A DNA stretch of 64,000 nt, from contig JAYPUA010000014.1 of the NCBI GenBank assembly GCA_038133845.1, forward strand, positions 8,348 to 72,347, written 5' to 3'. The notes beneath the pieces were generated by a model that worked only from the letters and a program-made list of their open reading frames with translations, was not told the DNA's origin and did not search any database. The position numbers were made by a program, and so were the translations under genes. This document shows, piece after piece, positions 39,006 through 47,546 of the stretch. Origin of the DNA: JAYPUA01 sp038133845. GTDB taxonomy: Bacteria; SAR324; NAC60-12. The stretch's first letter is position 1. Every line of letters starts with the position of its first letter.

Positions 39006-39631
39006 GAAGCCTCCCACCAGGTCAGCCCGGACTCGCTGAGCAGCCCGTGCATCGGGAGGTCGTGAGGCTCCGTGGGCACCTCGGCGACCTGCTGCAAGTC
39101 AAAGCCGACCCCCAGGCGCAACGCTCCGGATTGTGAGAGGAAGCGGTCGTAGTAGCCCTTGCCGTACCCCAAACGGTTGCCGCGTTGGTCAAAGGCAACT
39201 CCGGGGATGAGGATGAGGTCCAACTGCTGGAGGACCTCCGGAGGTTCGGGGAGGCCTTCGGGCTCAAGAATTCCGAAAGCGCCCGGACGCAAGGAAGTCC
39301 CCGGACTGACGCGCAGGTGCTCCAGCAACGGCGTCCCGGGGAGCACCCGGGGAGCGAACAGAGTCTTCCCGTGACGTTGCAGCTCCGGAATCCAGGAGAG
39401 CGTGTCAGGCTCGTGCGGAGTTCCCAGGAAGAGGTGAAGGGTCCGGGCCTGCTGGAAACGGGGCTCCTCAAGCAGGTGCGCCCACATCTGTGCCGAGGCG
39501 AGGCGACGCTGCCCAGGAGGTAGGGCTTGACGGGCCTTGAGGAGGGTTGTGCGCAGAGCCTGCTTGGTGGCCGTAACGGGGTGCAGGGAGCTTCCGGGGG
39601 GCTCCTGAGCGGTCTGATCCGGAGGTGACAT
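39002..39631 (-). CDS. 5-formyltetrahydrofolate cyclo-ligase
   Basis: 209 aa. It converts 5-formyl-THF to 5,10-methenyl-THF with ATP, recycling a folate storage form. The C-terminal signature LILIPGVAFDQRGNRLGYGKGYYDRFL is diagnostic; the N-terminal ATKQALRTTLLKARQAL helix is typical. It overlaps the lipoprotein stop by one base (TAATG) and the YdcF gene by four. A one-carbon link to the nearby ahcY is plausible. Confidence 0.93.
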   Translation of the reverse strand: MSPPDQTAQEPPGSSLHPVTATKQALRTTLLKARQALPPGQRRLASAQMWAHLLEEPRFQQARTLHLFLGTPHEPDTLSWIPELQRHGKTLFAPRVLPGTPLLEHLRVSPGTSLRPGAFGILEPEGLPEPPEVLQQLDLILIPGVAFDQRGNRLGYGKGYYDRFLSQSGALRLGVGFDLQQVAEVPTEPHDLPMHGLLSESGLTWWEAS

Positions 39632-40551
39632 TATGGAACAACCTGCACCACGTCCCCGCTGAGGATCTGCTCCCGGACGCTCTCCTCCACAAGGCCCCAG
39701 GCGTTTTTGGGGAGAATCTCGACGAGCTGCATCTGGCCGACGAGGTCAAAGGTGATCTCGGTCCCTCCGGATGCAGAGGCTCGGCGGCTCCGACGGTAGA
39801 TGTTCAGCGTGGTTCCCGGAGCGACCCCCTGGCGGGGGCCGACCTCTGCGCCGAGGTTGATCAGCGCGTAGGTCCGGTTTTCTCGGGTCTCCAGAATGAA
39901 GCCCTTGCGCGGGAAGGCCTTGCGGATCAGCTCTCCAAACTCGGTCCGGTGCTCCATCAGAGTCTCCGAACTGAGAAACCAGCGCTCGTCCACAAACGAC
40001 TCGTGATCCAGAAGCAGCGGGTTTCGGAGCTGCCGAGCTCCCTCCGGATCCACCCGGTAGACCTTCAGGGTGACCAACACGCTCCAACTCTCCAACGCCT
40101 CCTGCTCACGAAACGGCGTAACGCGCATCAGCGCCACGTAATGAGTGCGCAGGTAGCGTCCGACCTCAAGAGCCGTTGCCGAGCAGGTCTCATTGAGTTG
40201 GAGGCGGCATTCGCTGTCAAATGACTGAAACTCGCTCAGGCTCAAGGCCTCCTGAACCCGCTGCTCCCGGACGATCTGCAGGTTCCCGTAGTCTTCCAGC
40301 AGAGACTGGACAAAGGCCGTGCTGAGGGCCTTGTGGTAGCGTGACAGCTCACCGATGTACTGAACCGGAAGAAAGGCGATGCTCTCGCGCTGCGGGCGGA
40401 GGATCTCCTCGTCGGTGGGGTAGGTCTCCGAGCGGAGGTAGTCGGCCTCCTGCTGAAGAATGGATTCGCCAATTTTGGGAGCGCTGGAGCATCCGGAGAG
40501 TCCGAGGAGCAGCCCCAGCAGTAAAAGGAGAAGCTCAGGCCAGTTGCGCAT
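39631..40551 (-). CDS. Lipoprotein of unknown function, FlgT/CsgG-like traits
   Basis: 306 aa. The signal peptide LLLLLLGLLLGLSGC ends in a lipobox (LSGC, Cys about residue 21). The mature protein has an alpha/beta segment (SIAFLPVQYIGELSRYHKALSTAFVQSLLEDYGNLQIV, in two parts) reminiscent of CsgG/TolB-N type folds. A C-terminal block (INLGAEVGPRQGVAPGTTLNIYRR) resembles the end of FlgT. I cannot assign a function. It overlaps the flavin reductase gene by 17 bp. Confidence 0.75.
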   Translation of the reverse strand: MRNWPELLLLLLGLLLGLSGCSSAPKIGESILQQEADYLRSETYPTDEEILRPQRESIAFLPVQYIGELSRYHKALSTAFVQSLLEDYGNLQIVREQRVQEALSLSEFQSFDSECRLQLNETCSATALEVGRYLRTHYVALMRVTPFREQEALESWSVLVTLKVYRVDPEGARQLRNPLLLDHESFVDERWFLSSETLMEHRTEFGELIRKAFPRKGFILETRENRTYALINLGAEVGPRQGVAPGTTLNIYRRSRRASASGGTEITFDLVGQMQLVEILPKNAWGLVEESVREQILSGDVVQVVP

Positions 40552-41017
40552 AGCGGCTGCTGAAATACACCAACGGCTGGCCTTCCTGCATGGATGCCTG
40601 ATGGACCCTCCCGATCAGGATCAGGTGATCTCCTCCTTCGTATCGCGTCTCCAGCGTGCAGTCGAAGGTGGCGAGGCAGCCTTCAATCAGAGGGAAACGA
40701 GTCTCGGGGAGGAGCGTGAGGTCCGAGAAGTGGCGGTCCGCGTGTTCGTCGGCGAAGCGCTCGGACCAGCTTCGCTGCTCTTCACCAAGCACGTTGATCC
40801 CGAAACCGCCCTGATCCAGGACAGGGTTCAGCAGGCGGGAGTCAAGCCCCAGGCTGAACAGGACCAGGGGCGGGGTGAGAGAAACCGAACTGAAGGAATT
40901 GATGGTGACTCCCTGCGGCTGACCTTTGGCGTCCCAGGTGGTGGCCAGGGCGATTCCTGTGGCGAAACGCCCCAGGGCGTGACGGTAGGCTCTCGGGTCA
41001 GTCGTGGGGTCAATCAT
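40535..41017 (-). CDS. Flavin reductase-like (DIM6/NTAB) protein
   Basis: A 160-aa split-barrel FMN-binding flavin reductase. Motifs include FATGIALATTWDAKGQPQGVTINSFSSVSLTPPLVLFSLG (in parts) and the C-terminal GDHLILIGRVHQ followed by PLVYFSSRYAQL, typical of the reductase partners of two-component monooxygenases. Its ATG lies one base after the ahcY stop. No matching monooxygenase is adjacent. Confidence 0.9.
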   Translation of the reverse strand: MIDPTTDPRAYRHALGRFATGIALATTWDAKGQPQGVTINSFSSVSLTPPLVLFSLGLDSRLLNPVLDQGGFGINVLGEEQRSWSERFADEHADRHFSDLTLLPETRFPLIEGCLATFDCTLETRYEGGDHLILIGRVHQASMQEGQPLVYFSSRYAQLA

Positions 41018-41018
41018 C

Positions 41019-42326
41019 TCAGTATCGGTAGTGTTCCGGTTTGAAGGGACCTTCCTGGGCCACTCCCAGGTAGTCGGCCTGCTTGGAGGACAGGCTGGTC
41101 AGTTTGACGCCCAACCGCTCCAGATGCAAGCGGGCGACTTTCTCATCAAGGTGCTTGGGCAAGATGTAGACCTTGCTCTCGTAGTTCCCGGCATTTTGCC
41201 ACAGGTCGATCTGAGCCAGAACCTGATTGCTGAAGCTGTTGGACATCACGAATGCCGGGTGTCCGGTGGCACAGCCGAGGTTGACCAGACGTCCTTCAGC
41301 CAGCAGGATCAGGCGCTTGCCGTCCGGCCAGACGTACTGGTCCACCTGCGGCTTGATATTGATCTTGCGGATCTGCGAGTCGTTGTTTAGAGAGGCAACG
41401 TCAATCTCAATGTCGAAGTGCCCGATGTTGCAGACGATCACCTGATCCTTCATCAGGTCCATGTGCTCGCGACGGATGATGTCGCAGCATCCGGTGGTGG
41501 TGACGAAGATGTCACCGATCGGGGCAACGTCTTCCATGGTGTTGACCTCATATCCGGCCATGGCAGCCTGCAGGGCGCAGATCGGATCGACCTCGGTGAC
41601 GATCACTCGAGCTCCCTGAGAGCGCAAGGACTCGGCCGAGCCCTTGCCGACGTCGCCGTATCCGGCCACAACAGCCACCTTTCCGGCGATCATCACGTCA
41701 GTGGCGCGCTTGATGCCGTCAATGAGCGACTCCCGACACCCGTAGAGATTGTCGAACTTGCTCTTGGTTACCGAGTCGTTGACGTTGTAGGCTGGAATCT
41801 TGAGCGTCCCCTTCTGAGCCATCTGTTGCAGGCGGTGTACTCCGGTGGTGGTCTCTTCGGAGACTCCCTTGATGTTTCCCAGCAGGTTCGAATGCTTCTG
41901 GTGAACATGCAGGGTCAGGTCGCCTCCGTCATCCAAAAGCATGTTGGGCCCCTCGGCCCCGGGCCACTTCAGGGTCTGCTCGATGCACCACCAGTACTCC
42001 TCTTCCGTCTCTCCCTTCCAGGCGAAGACAGGAACTCCGGTTGCCGCGATCGCGGCGGCGGCTTCATCCTGAGTCGAGAAGATGTTGCAGGAGGACCAGC
42101 GGACCTCGGCTCCGAGGTGAGTGAGCGTCTCAATCAGGACTGCCGTTTCCACCGTCATGTGCAAGGAACCCGCAATCCGGGCCCCCTGCAGAGGCTTGCT
42201 CTCTCCATACTCTTCACGAAGAGTCATCAGCCCTGGCATCTCCTTTTCTGCAATCGTGATTTTTTTTCTGCCCAGATCAGCCAAGCTGATGTCTGCTACC
42301 TTGTAGTCTTGTGCGTTGGCACCCAT
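41019..42326 (-). CDS. ahcY: S-adenosylhomocysteine hydrolase
   Basis: 435 aa. It hydrolyses SAH to adenosine and homocysteine with bound NAD. The start ATG 42326 follows GAGGAG; upstream in-frame residues look non-coding. The substrate motif AGSLHMTVETAVLIETL, catalytic region (AYNVNDSVTKSKFDNLYGCRES), NAD motif VAGYGDVGKGSAESL and the C-terminal KPEHYRY are intact. This is the form without a long insertion. Upstream (42327-42513) I saw no SAH riboswitch consensus, though the segment carries an A/T-rich run. Confidence 0.97.
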   Translation of the reverse strand: MGANAQDYKVADISLADLGRKKITIAEKEMPGLMTLREEYGESKPLQGARIAGSLHMTVETAVLIETLTHLGAEVRWSSCNIFSTQDEAAAAIAATGVPVFAWKGETEEEYWWCIEQTLKWPGAEGPNMLLDDGGDLTLHVHQKHSNLLGNIKGVSEETTTGVHRLQQMAQKGTLKIPAYNVNDSVTKSKFDNLYGCRESLIDGIKRATDVMIAGKVAVVAGYGDVGKGSAESLRSQGARVIVTEVDPICALQAAMAGYEVNTMEDVAPIGDIFVTTTGCCDIIRREHMDLMKDQVIVCNIGHFDIEIDVASLNNDSQIRKINIKPQVDQYVWPDGKRLILLAEGRLVNLGCATGHPAFVMSNSFSNQVLAQIDLWQNAGNYESKVYILPKHLDEKVARLHLERLGVKLTSLSSKQADYLGVAQEGPFKPEHYRY

Positions 42327-42513
42327 GGAACTCTCCTCAGGAAATTTGTGAAAAGAGATCAGTTTCCGGAGTTTCCTCGCAAGTTTCAAGAACAAATCAC
42401 TAAATCTGAATGTAGCGATTTGAAAAAAAACACATCGATCACTTGTCCTCCGGCTCAAATCAGGCTATCCAGATTGGGTGCGTGCCCTCGTGGCCATGTC
42501 CTGAGCGGACAGG

Positions 42514-44076
42514 ATGAACATTCGTTCCCAGACTTCATGGATGAAGCCCAAGAATCAATCCCCCGCCCGTCGTAGCAAGAAGCCCCTTACCCGAAATCCT
42601 CCCCCACAGAGCCGACTTAGTAGCAGTCGACAGGAAAAGCCGCTGGAAAGCGTCGCGCTGAAGAAGCGCTATGTGGCCCTGATTGCTGCCGGAATCTTCG
42701 GCCTGGTGTTTTGGTTGACAGGCCTGGAGGGGGTCCTGGCCCCGGAAGGTCTGAGCGCCAAGGGGGTCGCCGGACTGGATGCCGCACGCCAAGAGGTCTC
42801 GAGCCTGCTGCGACGCGGGGTTCGCCCGGACTCCCTGGAGTTCCAAAAACTTCTGCAGCAACCTTTTCCGGGTATCCACTCCCTGAGCTTTGTTCCACAG
42901 CAGGAATCCGAAGTGCTTGAGCTGGCCTCCGAAGTCATCGTGGTTCCGGTCAGCAGCAGGTCCATTCAGGGAATCCTGATCGCGAAGCCGCAGTGGTCGT
43001 TCTGGCAGCATTGGCCGTTGCGGCTGTTGCTCAGCGCTGGCGCGGGGCTCTTTGTCCTTGCCCTATGGCTCCAACTGCGTGCCCGGCAGGTGACTCACCT
43101 GGTGGACAAGCTCTGCCGCCAGTTTGTCCGCTTTCGCCGCGAGCAGGAGTCAGAGGAGATGGACCTGGACCGGCGGACCATGCCGCGTTCGGACCTTGAG
43201 CTTCGGGTCGAGGTGCTGCAGGAGTTGTGGGAACGCTTCCAGTCCATGCAAGGTGAGCTGGCGGCAAATGTTCGCGAGCTGGAACAGTCCAAACGAAAGC
43301 TGGAAGACACGGTAGAGGACCTGCACAAGGCCCAGCAACAAGAGCGGCGGTTGGTGGAACTCGGCTACGCAGTAGCCGAGTTCGGACACGACATTGGTAA
43401 CGCCAACGGATCGATCATGAGCTTCACGTCCTTGCTCCTGCAGATGCTGAGCAAGGAGGAGGTCACCGCCTTGGAGCGCGCACGCGCGCTGACCTTCATC
43501 CGCCGGGTCTCTCAATCCTCTGTCAACATCAAGGGCCTCACCGAGGACATCCTGGAGTTTGCCGCCGGGCGCCTGGCCATCAAGGAGGAGGTGTTTGACT
43601 TCGAGGACTTCGAGTCTCAGTTGAACACCCAACTCGGCTTTGTCGACAGCGTTCCTGTCGACTACTGCATTCCCCCGCATCAAGTGAACATGCAGTTCCG
43701 AGTCGACGGGCGCAAGCTCATCCGGGTGATTGTGAACCTGGTCAAGAACGCGTGGGAGAAGCTGCGGGAGGTCGAAGGTGGGCAGATCGAAATCCGCTTC
43801 ATTCCTTCAGGAGCGGACCTGATCATTCAGGTCGTCGACAACGGCTCACCGATTCCGGAGCAAATCCTTGAGAATCTGTTTCAGCCCTTTCAAACTCAGG
43901 GCAAAGAGGGAGGCACGGGGCTCGGGCTTTCGATCAGCCGCAAGATGGTGGAGTTGCACGGAGGCAGCATCGAGGTGCGAAATCTGCCGCAGAATGCAGG
44001 GGTGCTGTTCCAGGTCGTGCTCCCGGAGCGGATCTTGACGGCCTCGGCTCCGGAAGCGCTCGCGCTGTCGTCCTGA
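42514..44076 (+). CDS. Membrane sensor histidine kinase
   Basis: 520 aa. The N-terminal tail is basic; TM1 is at about 52-70 and TM2 at about 168-187, enclosing a periplasmic domain of about 100 residues. A HAMP-like linker and a coiled coil (about 230-283) lead to an atypical H-box AEFGHDIGNANGS (His292). The HATPase domain has NLVKNAWEKL, VVDNGSPIP and GTGLGLSISRKMVELHGG. The H-box lacks the usual E-x-R-T form, so phosphotransfer is likely but the kinase group is unusual. No response regulator is adjacent. The signal is unknown. Confidence 0.9.
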   Translation: MNIRSQTSWMKPKNQSPARRSKKPLTRNPPPQSRLSSSRQEKPLESVALKKRYVALIAAGIFGLVFWLTGLEGVLAPEGLSAKGVAGLDAARQEVSSLLRRGVRPDSLEFQKLLQQPFPGIHSLSFVPQQESEVLELASEVIVVPVSSRSIQGILIAKPQWSFWQHWPLRLLLSAGAGLFVLALWLQLRARQVTHLVDKLCRQFVRFRREQESEEMDLDRRTMPRSDLELRVEVLQELWERFQSMQGELAANVRELEQSKRKLEDTVEDLHKAQQQERRLVELGYAVAEFGHDIGNANGSIMSFTSLLLQMLSKEEVTALERARALTFIRRVSQSSVNIKGLTEDILEFAAGRLAIKEEVFDFEDFESQLNTQLGFVDSVPVDYCIPPHQVNMQFRVDGRKLIRVIVNLVKNAWEKLREVEGGQIEIRFIPSGADLIIQVVDNGSPIPEQILENLFQPFQTQGKEGGTGLGLSISRKMVELHGGSIEVRNLPQNAGVLFQVVLPERILTASAPEALALSS

Positions 44077-44274
44077 TCAGGCGGGAATCAACCAGTCTGC
44101 AGTGGTCACCGGGCGCTCGAAGTTGAAACGGGTCCGAGTACCGTTGTGTTGCTCCTCCAGCATCATGAAGTCGAGGTCATACAGAAACGACTGCACGGCC
44201 CGATTGACACGGTGCTCGAATTCCTTGGATTGCACGCGGGTTTGCAGGTTGGCGTCCAGGTTTTGCAGATGCAT
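44077..44274 (-). CDS. Small hypothetical protein
   Basis: 65 aa. A good AAAGGAG ribosome-binding site lies 7 bases upstream of ATG 44274, and the stop lies directly against the histidine kinase stop (convergent). The sequence is soluble, with charged and amphipathic stretches (LQTRVQSKEFEHRVNRAVQ). No family is recognised. An AT-rich stretch upstream (44345-44425) could hold its promoter. Confidence 0.6.
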   Translation of the reverse strand: MHLQNLDANLQTRVQSKEFEHRVNRAVQSFLYDLDFMMLEEQHNGTRTRFNFERPVTTADWLIPA

Positions 44275-44411
44275 GAGGTTCTCCTTTCAGGAGTGTGTTT
44301 GAACTGGCCCGGAAGGACTCCGGGCGCGATAACCTTAACTCCTTATCGGCATCCTCTGAAAAACCTTTAGGGAAAAATTCCTCCTTGACGAAAAAATTTT
44401 AAATATTCTGA

Positions 44412-44458
44412 AAATTCAAAAACTTGTATGAGGTCTGAGCTCAGGCCTGAGCGACCTC
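44412..44458 (-). terminator. Terminator overlapping the gshB stop
   Basis: On the minus strand GAGGTC...GACCTC (44458-44453 with 44435-44430) encloses a perfect 14-base palindrome, GCTCAGGCCTGAGC (44439-44452), which contains the gshB stop. It is followed by ATACAAGTTTTTGAATTTT. The stem plus T-rich tail fits an intrinsic terminator that begins inside the coding sequence. Confidence 0.6.
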
Positions 44459-45478
44459 GGCTCGCAGGCGCGACTTGCGCTGGGCTGCCGATTCGCGCTG
44501 AGCGACCTCGTCCTCAATGAAGTCCACCACCAGCTCCTGCAGGCGCACCCGGTTGAGCCGGTTGATGCGCGTGATGCCCCCCGGACTGCAGACGTTGACC
44601 TCCAGCAACTTCCCGTTCACCACATCCAGGCCCACAAAGTAGAGACCGTCAGCGACCAACTTCGGGCCGATTTTGCGACACAGCCGGCGCTCTTCGGGCG
44701 TGAGGACGTGCTTGACCGCCTGGCCGCCAGCGTGGATGTTGGAGCGAAAGTCGCCCTCTGCAGGGACCCGGCGCATCGCTCCAATCGCCTCCCCGTTGAG
44801 CATCAGAATCCGGACGTCTCCGGCCTCGGCCCCTTCGATGTACTCCTGGAGGATCACGTAGTTGCTCCCGGAGCTTCCTGCCGTTCCATCGACGTAGAAG
44901 TGCAACAGCGACTTGACGTTCTGCCGTGCGTGCTTCTCGATCACAATCACTCCCCGGCCTGCGAGTCCATTGAGCGGTTTGAGAATCATGCGTTCCTGGT
45001 CGCTCTCCTCAATGATCCTCCGGAGGTAGTCCTTGTTCTTGGAGACGTGGGTGACCGGGATGAATTCTCGGCAGGACTCGTGGAAGGCCGCGGTGTAGAG
45101 CTTGTTGCTGGCCCGGCGGAGTCCATCCACGGTGTTGAGGATGAAGGTGTCGTTCTTCACCGAGTCCATGAAGTTGAGCATGATCGGGTCCAGGGGCGGG
45201 TTGACGCGCATGAAGATGGCGTCAAATCCGGAGAGGGGAAGCATCTGCTCCTTGAACTCGATCTTGCGGAAAAATCGCTCCGTGTCCCGGGTGTCCTTCT
45301 CCTGAGGCTGGATGATCTTGCAGAAGGCGTGGGTGGCGCTGTGCCGGATGGTCAGGTTGTTGGGGTGAGTGATGGCAACACGGTGCCCGCGGCGCACACA
45401 TTCGTGAATGATGCGCAAGGTGGTGTCCGATTCCGGGACCACCTTCTCCCAGGAGTACATCAGGAAGCAAATGTTCAT
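44441..45478 (-). CDS. gshB: Glutathione synthetase, ATP-grasp
   Basis: 345 aa. It joins glycine to gamma-glutamylcysteine. The start ATG 45478 gives the family N-terminus MNICFLMYSWEKV; the upstream frame is unlikely to be coding. ATP-grasp blocks are FMRVNPPLDP, ILKPLNGLAGRGVIVI, ILQEYIEGAEAGDVRILMLNGE, and FVGLDVVNGKLLEVNVCSPGGI, in the order of E. coli GshB. About 25 extra residues at the C-terminus are basic and Ala/Arg-rich. gshA is not in the window. A related ATP-grasp ligase is a remote alternative. Confidence 0.9.
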   Translation of the reverse strand: MNICFLMYSWEKVVPESDTTLRIIHECVRRGHRVAITHPNNLTIRHSATHAFCKIIQPQEKDTRDTERFFRKIEFKEQMLPLSGFDAIFMRVNPPLDPIMLNFMDSVKNDTFILNTVDGLRRASNKLYTAAFHESCREFIPVTHVSKNKDYLRRIIEESDQERMILKPLNGLAGRGVIVIEKHARQNVKSLLHFYVDGTAGSSGSNYVILQEYIEGAEAGDVRILMLNGEAIGAMRRVPAEGDFRSNIHAGGQAVKHVLTPEERRLCRKIGPKLVADGLYFVGLDVVNGKLLEVNVCSPGGITRINRLNRVRLQELVVDFIEDEVAQRESAAQRKSRLRAEVAQA

Positions 45479-45725
45479 TTTGAGTGACCAAAGAGGGGAA
45501 GCAGAATGGTGCGCCTGGTCGCAAACGGTGAGAATGGATGGAGGAGCACAAGTAGGCAAGATCAATGCTCTCTGGAGAAATTGCAAGCGCGGAAACGCGT
45601 GCAGGCTTCCGGGCAAGTTCCGGTGCTTCAAGCTCGATGGAAAGTTGATCTTGTGACTCCCGGAAACTCCCCATAGCATGTTGTGTTTTACCTAACTCTT
45701 TCACCAGAAAAACAGCAGTCACATC

Positions 45726-46833
45726 ATGTTGAGCGAAGAGATCAGCAGCAGGGTCGAGGCCCTGGTTGAGCGTGTGGGCAGCTTAGAAGGGTATCTTTGA
45801 AGTCGCTCGCAAGCAGGAACGACTGAAGGAACTCGAAGCGGAAGCCAGCGAGGAAGCCTTTTGGGAGCGTCATCAGGATGAGCGCATGCCCATCCTCAAG
45901 GAAAAGTCCGCCCTTGAGGGAACCATCGAGGAGTGGACACAGGTTACCGGAATGCAGGATGATCTGGAGACGGCCATTGAACTGTACCGTGAGGAACAGG
46001 ACCCGGAGCTGTTTCAGGAAATCCAGCAGACCTGTCAGCGACTGGAGCAGCAGCTGGACTCGATGGAGATCCTGGGGCTCTTCAGCGGAGAAAACGACAC
46101 CAGCGACGCCATTGTCACCATCCACCCCGGGGCGGGCGGAACCGAGTCGACCGACTGGGCTTCGATGCTCTACAACATGTACCTCAAGTGGGCGCAGGAG
46201 GAGGGCTACAAGGCGGACCTGCTGGACTTGCTCCCCGGAGAGGAAGCCGGCATCAAGTCCGTCTCCTTTGCGGTCAAGGGACAGTACGCCTACGGCAAGC
46301 TCAAGGCCGAAATCGGGGTCCATCGCCTCGTCCGAATCTCCCCGTTTGATGCCCAGAAACGGCGCCACACGTCCTTCGCCTCGGTCTTTGTCTATGCCGA
46401 CATTGACGAGGAGATCGAGATCGAGATCCGTCCGGACGAGCTGAAGGTCGACACCTACCGGGCCAGTGGCGCCGGCGGGCAGCACGTCAACACGACCGAC
46501 TCTGCCGTCCGGATCACCCACCTGCCCAGCGGGATTGTGGTGCAGTGTCAAAATGAGCGCTCGCAGCACAAGAACCGGGCCACCGCCATGAAGATGCTCA
46601 AGGCCCGGCTTTACGACCTGCAGCAGCAGGAGCTGAACAAGGAGAAGGAGGCCGCCAACAGCAAGAAACAGGAGATCGCCTGGGGCAGCCAGATCCGCAG
46701 CTACGTGCTGCACCCCTACCAGATGGTCAAGGATCATCGGACCGGACACGAAACCGGAAACTCTCAGTCCGTTCTGCAAGGTGGGGCCTTGACCCCCTTC
46801 ATCAAGGCAGCCCTCTCCCAGAAGGTCTGCTAA
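45726..46833 (+). CDS. prfB: Peptide chain release factor 2 with programmed +1 frameshift
   Basis: RF2 (368 aa after frameshifting) releases peptides at UGA and UAA. ATG 45726 opens 24 codons that end in CTT TGA at 45795-45800; reading then continues in the +1 frame to the normal end at 46833. The SPF tripeptide that reads stop codons is in VRISPFDAQKRR. The catalytic GGQ is in ASGAGGQHVNTTDSAV. Without the shift only a 24-aa peptide would be made. Confidence 0.96.
45785..45801 (+). promoter_or_regulatory. prfB: prfB autoregulatory +1 frameshift site
   Basis: The sequence AGAAGGGTATCTTTGAA matches the classic RF2 site: a Shine-Dalgarno-like AAGGG three bases before the slippery CTT codon, then in-frame TGA (45798-45800). 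Low RF2 lets the ribosome slip forward and make full-length RF2. The base after TGA is A rather than the usual C, a slightly better terminator context. Confidence 0.93.
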
Positions 46834-46872
46834 CCCAACCGGTCCCTTTGGGGCCCAACTCTGGAGAACCCT

Positions 46873-47367
46873 ATGGCTTCAAGCTTTTCGTTCGATATTG
46901 TCTGTGAGGTGGATGCGCAGGAGGTTACCAACGCGGTGGATCAGGCCCAGCGGGAGATCGGCAACCGCTACGACTTCAAGGGCACGCAGTGCGCGATTGA
47001 CTTCGAGCGCAACGAGATGCTCCTCAAGCTGACTGCAGATGATGAAATGAAGCTGAGCACCGTCCGGGACATCCTGCTCAGCAAACTCCTCAAGCGCAAC
47101 GTCCCGGTGAAGTCGCTGGTTTATGGAAAAGCCGAACCTTCCGGGAAGGTCCTCAAACAGGACATCACGATTCAGCAAGGCCTGAACAAGGAACAGTGCA
47201 AGACGCTCAACCTGCTGGTCAAGAACGCCAAGCTCAAGGTGCAGTCTCAGATTCAGGGCGAGTCCGTGCGCGTCACCGGGAAGAGCAAGGACGACCTGCA
47301 GGCGATCATGCAGACGATCAAATCTCAGGACCTGGACTTCGACGTCCAGTTCACCAACTACCGCTGA
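46873..47367 (+). CDS. yajQ: YajQ-family nucleotide-binding protein
   Basis: A 164-aa protein with the family double ferredoxin-like fold. It shows the hallmark SFDIVCEVDAQEVTNAVDQAQREIGNRYDFKG (in parts), LKLTADDEMKLSTVRDILLSKLLKR and the C-terminal KSKDDLQAIMQTIKSQDLDFDVQFTNYR pattern. Members bind cyclic di-GMP or nucleotides; the Xanthomonas homologue is a c-di-GMP effector. It lies 39 bp after prfB behind GGAGAACC. Confidence 0.95.
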   Translation: MASSFSFDIVCEVDAQEVTNAVDQAQREIGNRYDFKGTQCAIDFERNEMLLKLTADDEMKLSTVRDILLSKLLKRNVPVKSLVYGKAEPSGKVLKQDITIQQGLNKEQCKTLNLLVKNAKLKVQSQIQGESVRVTGKSKDDLQAIMQTIKSQDLDFDVQFTNYR

Positions 47368-47546
47368 ATCCTCCCGAGTCCGGAGCCGGGGACTCTCCGG
47401 GGAGGCCCCCGGGGTTCTGGCTCCGCAACGCTGCCTCGGAGGCCCTCCGTAGGTTTTGCCTTGACTTTCGTTTCATTTGAAACGATTTTGACTCCGGGCT
47501 TTTTCAGAAGTCCTTCCCAAAATTCACTCTTCTTCCAACGGATCTG

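Noticed and set aside
42327..42513. Possible SAH riboswitch upstream of ahcY
   Set aside because: The conserved core and pseudoknot sequence of SAH riboswitches could not be found. Only an A/T-rich run and the ribosome-binding site are seen.
47368..47546. GC-rich inverted repeats between yajQ and the FAH gene as a terminator
   Set aside because: Short stems exist (GAGTCC/GGACTC and CCGGGG/CCCCGG) but no T-run follows; support is too weak to list as a feature.
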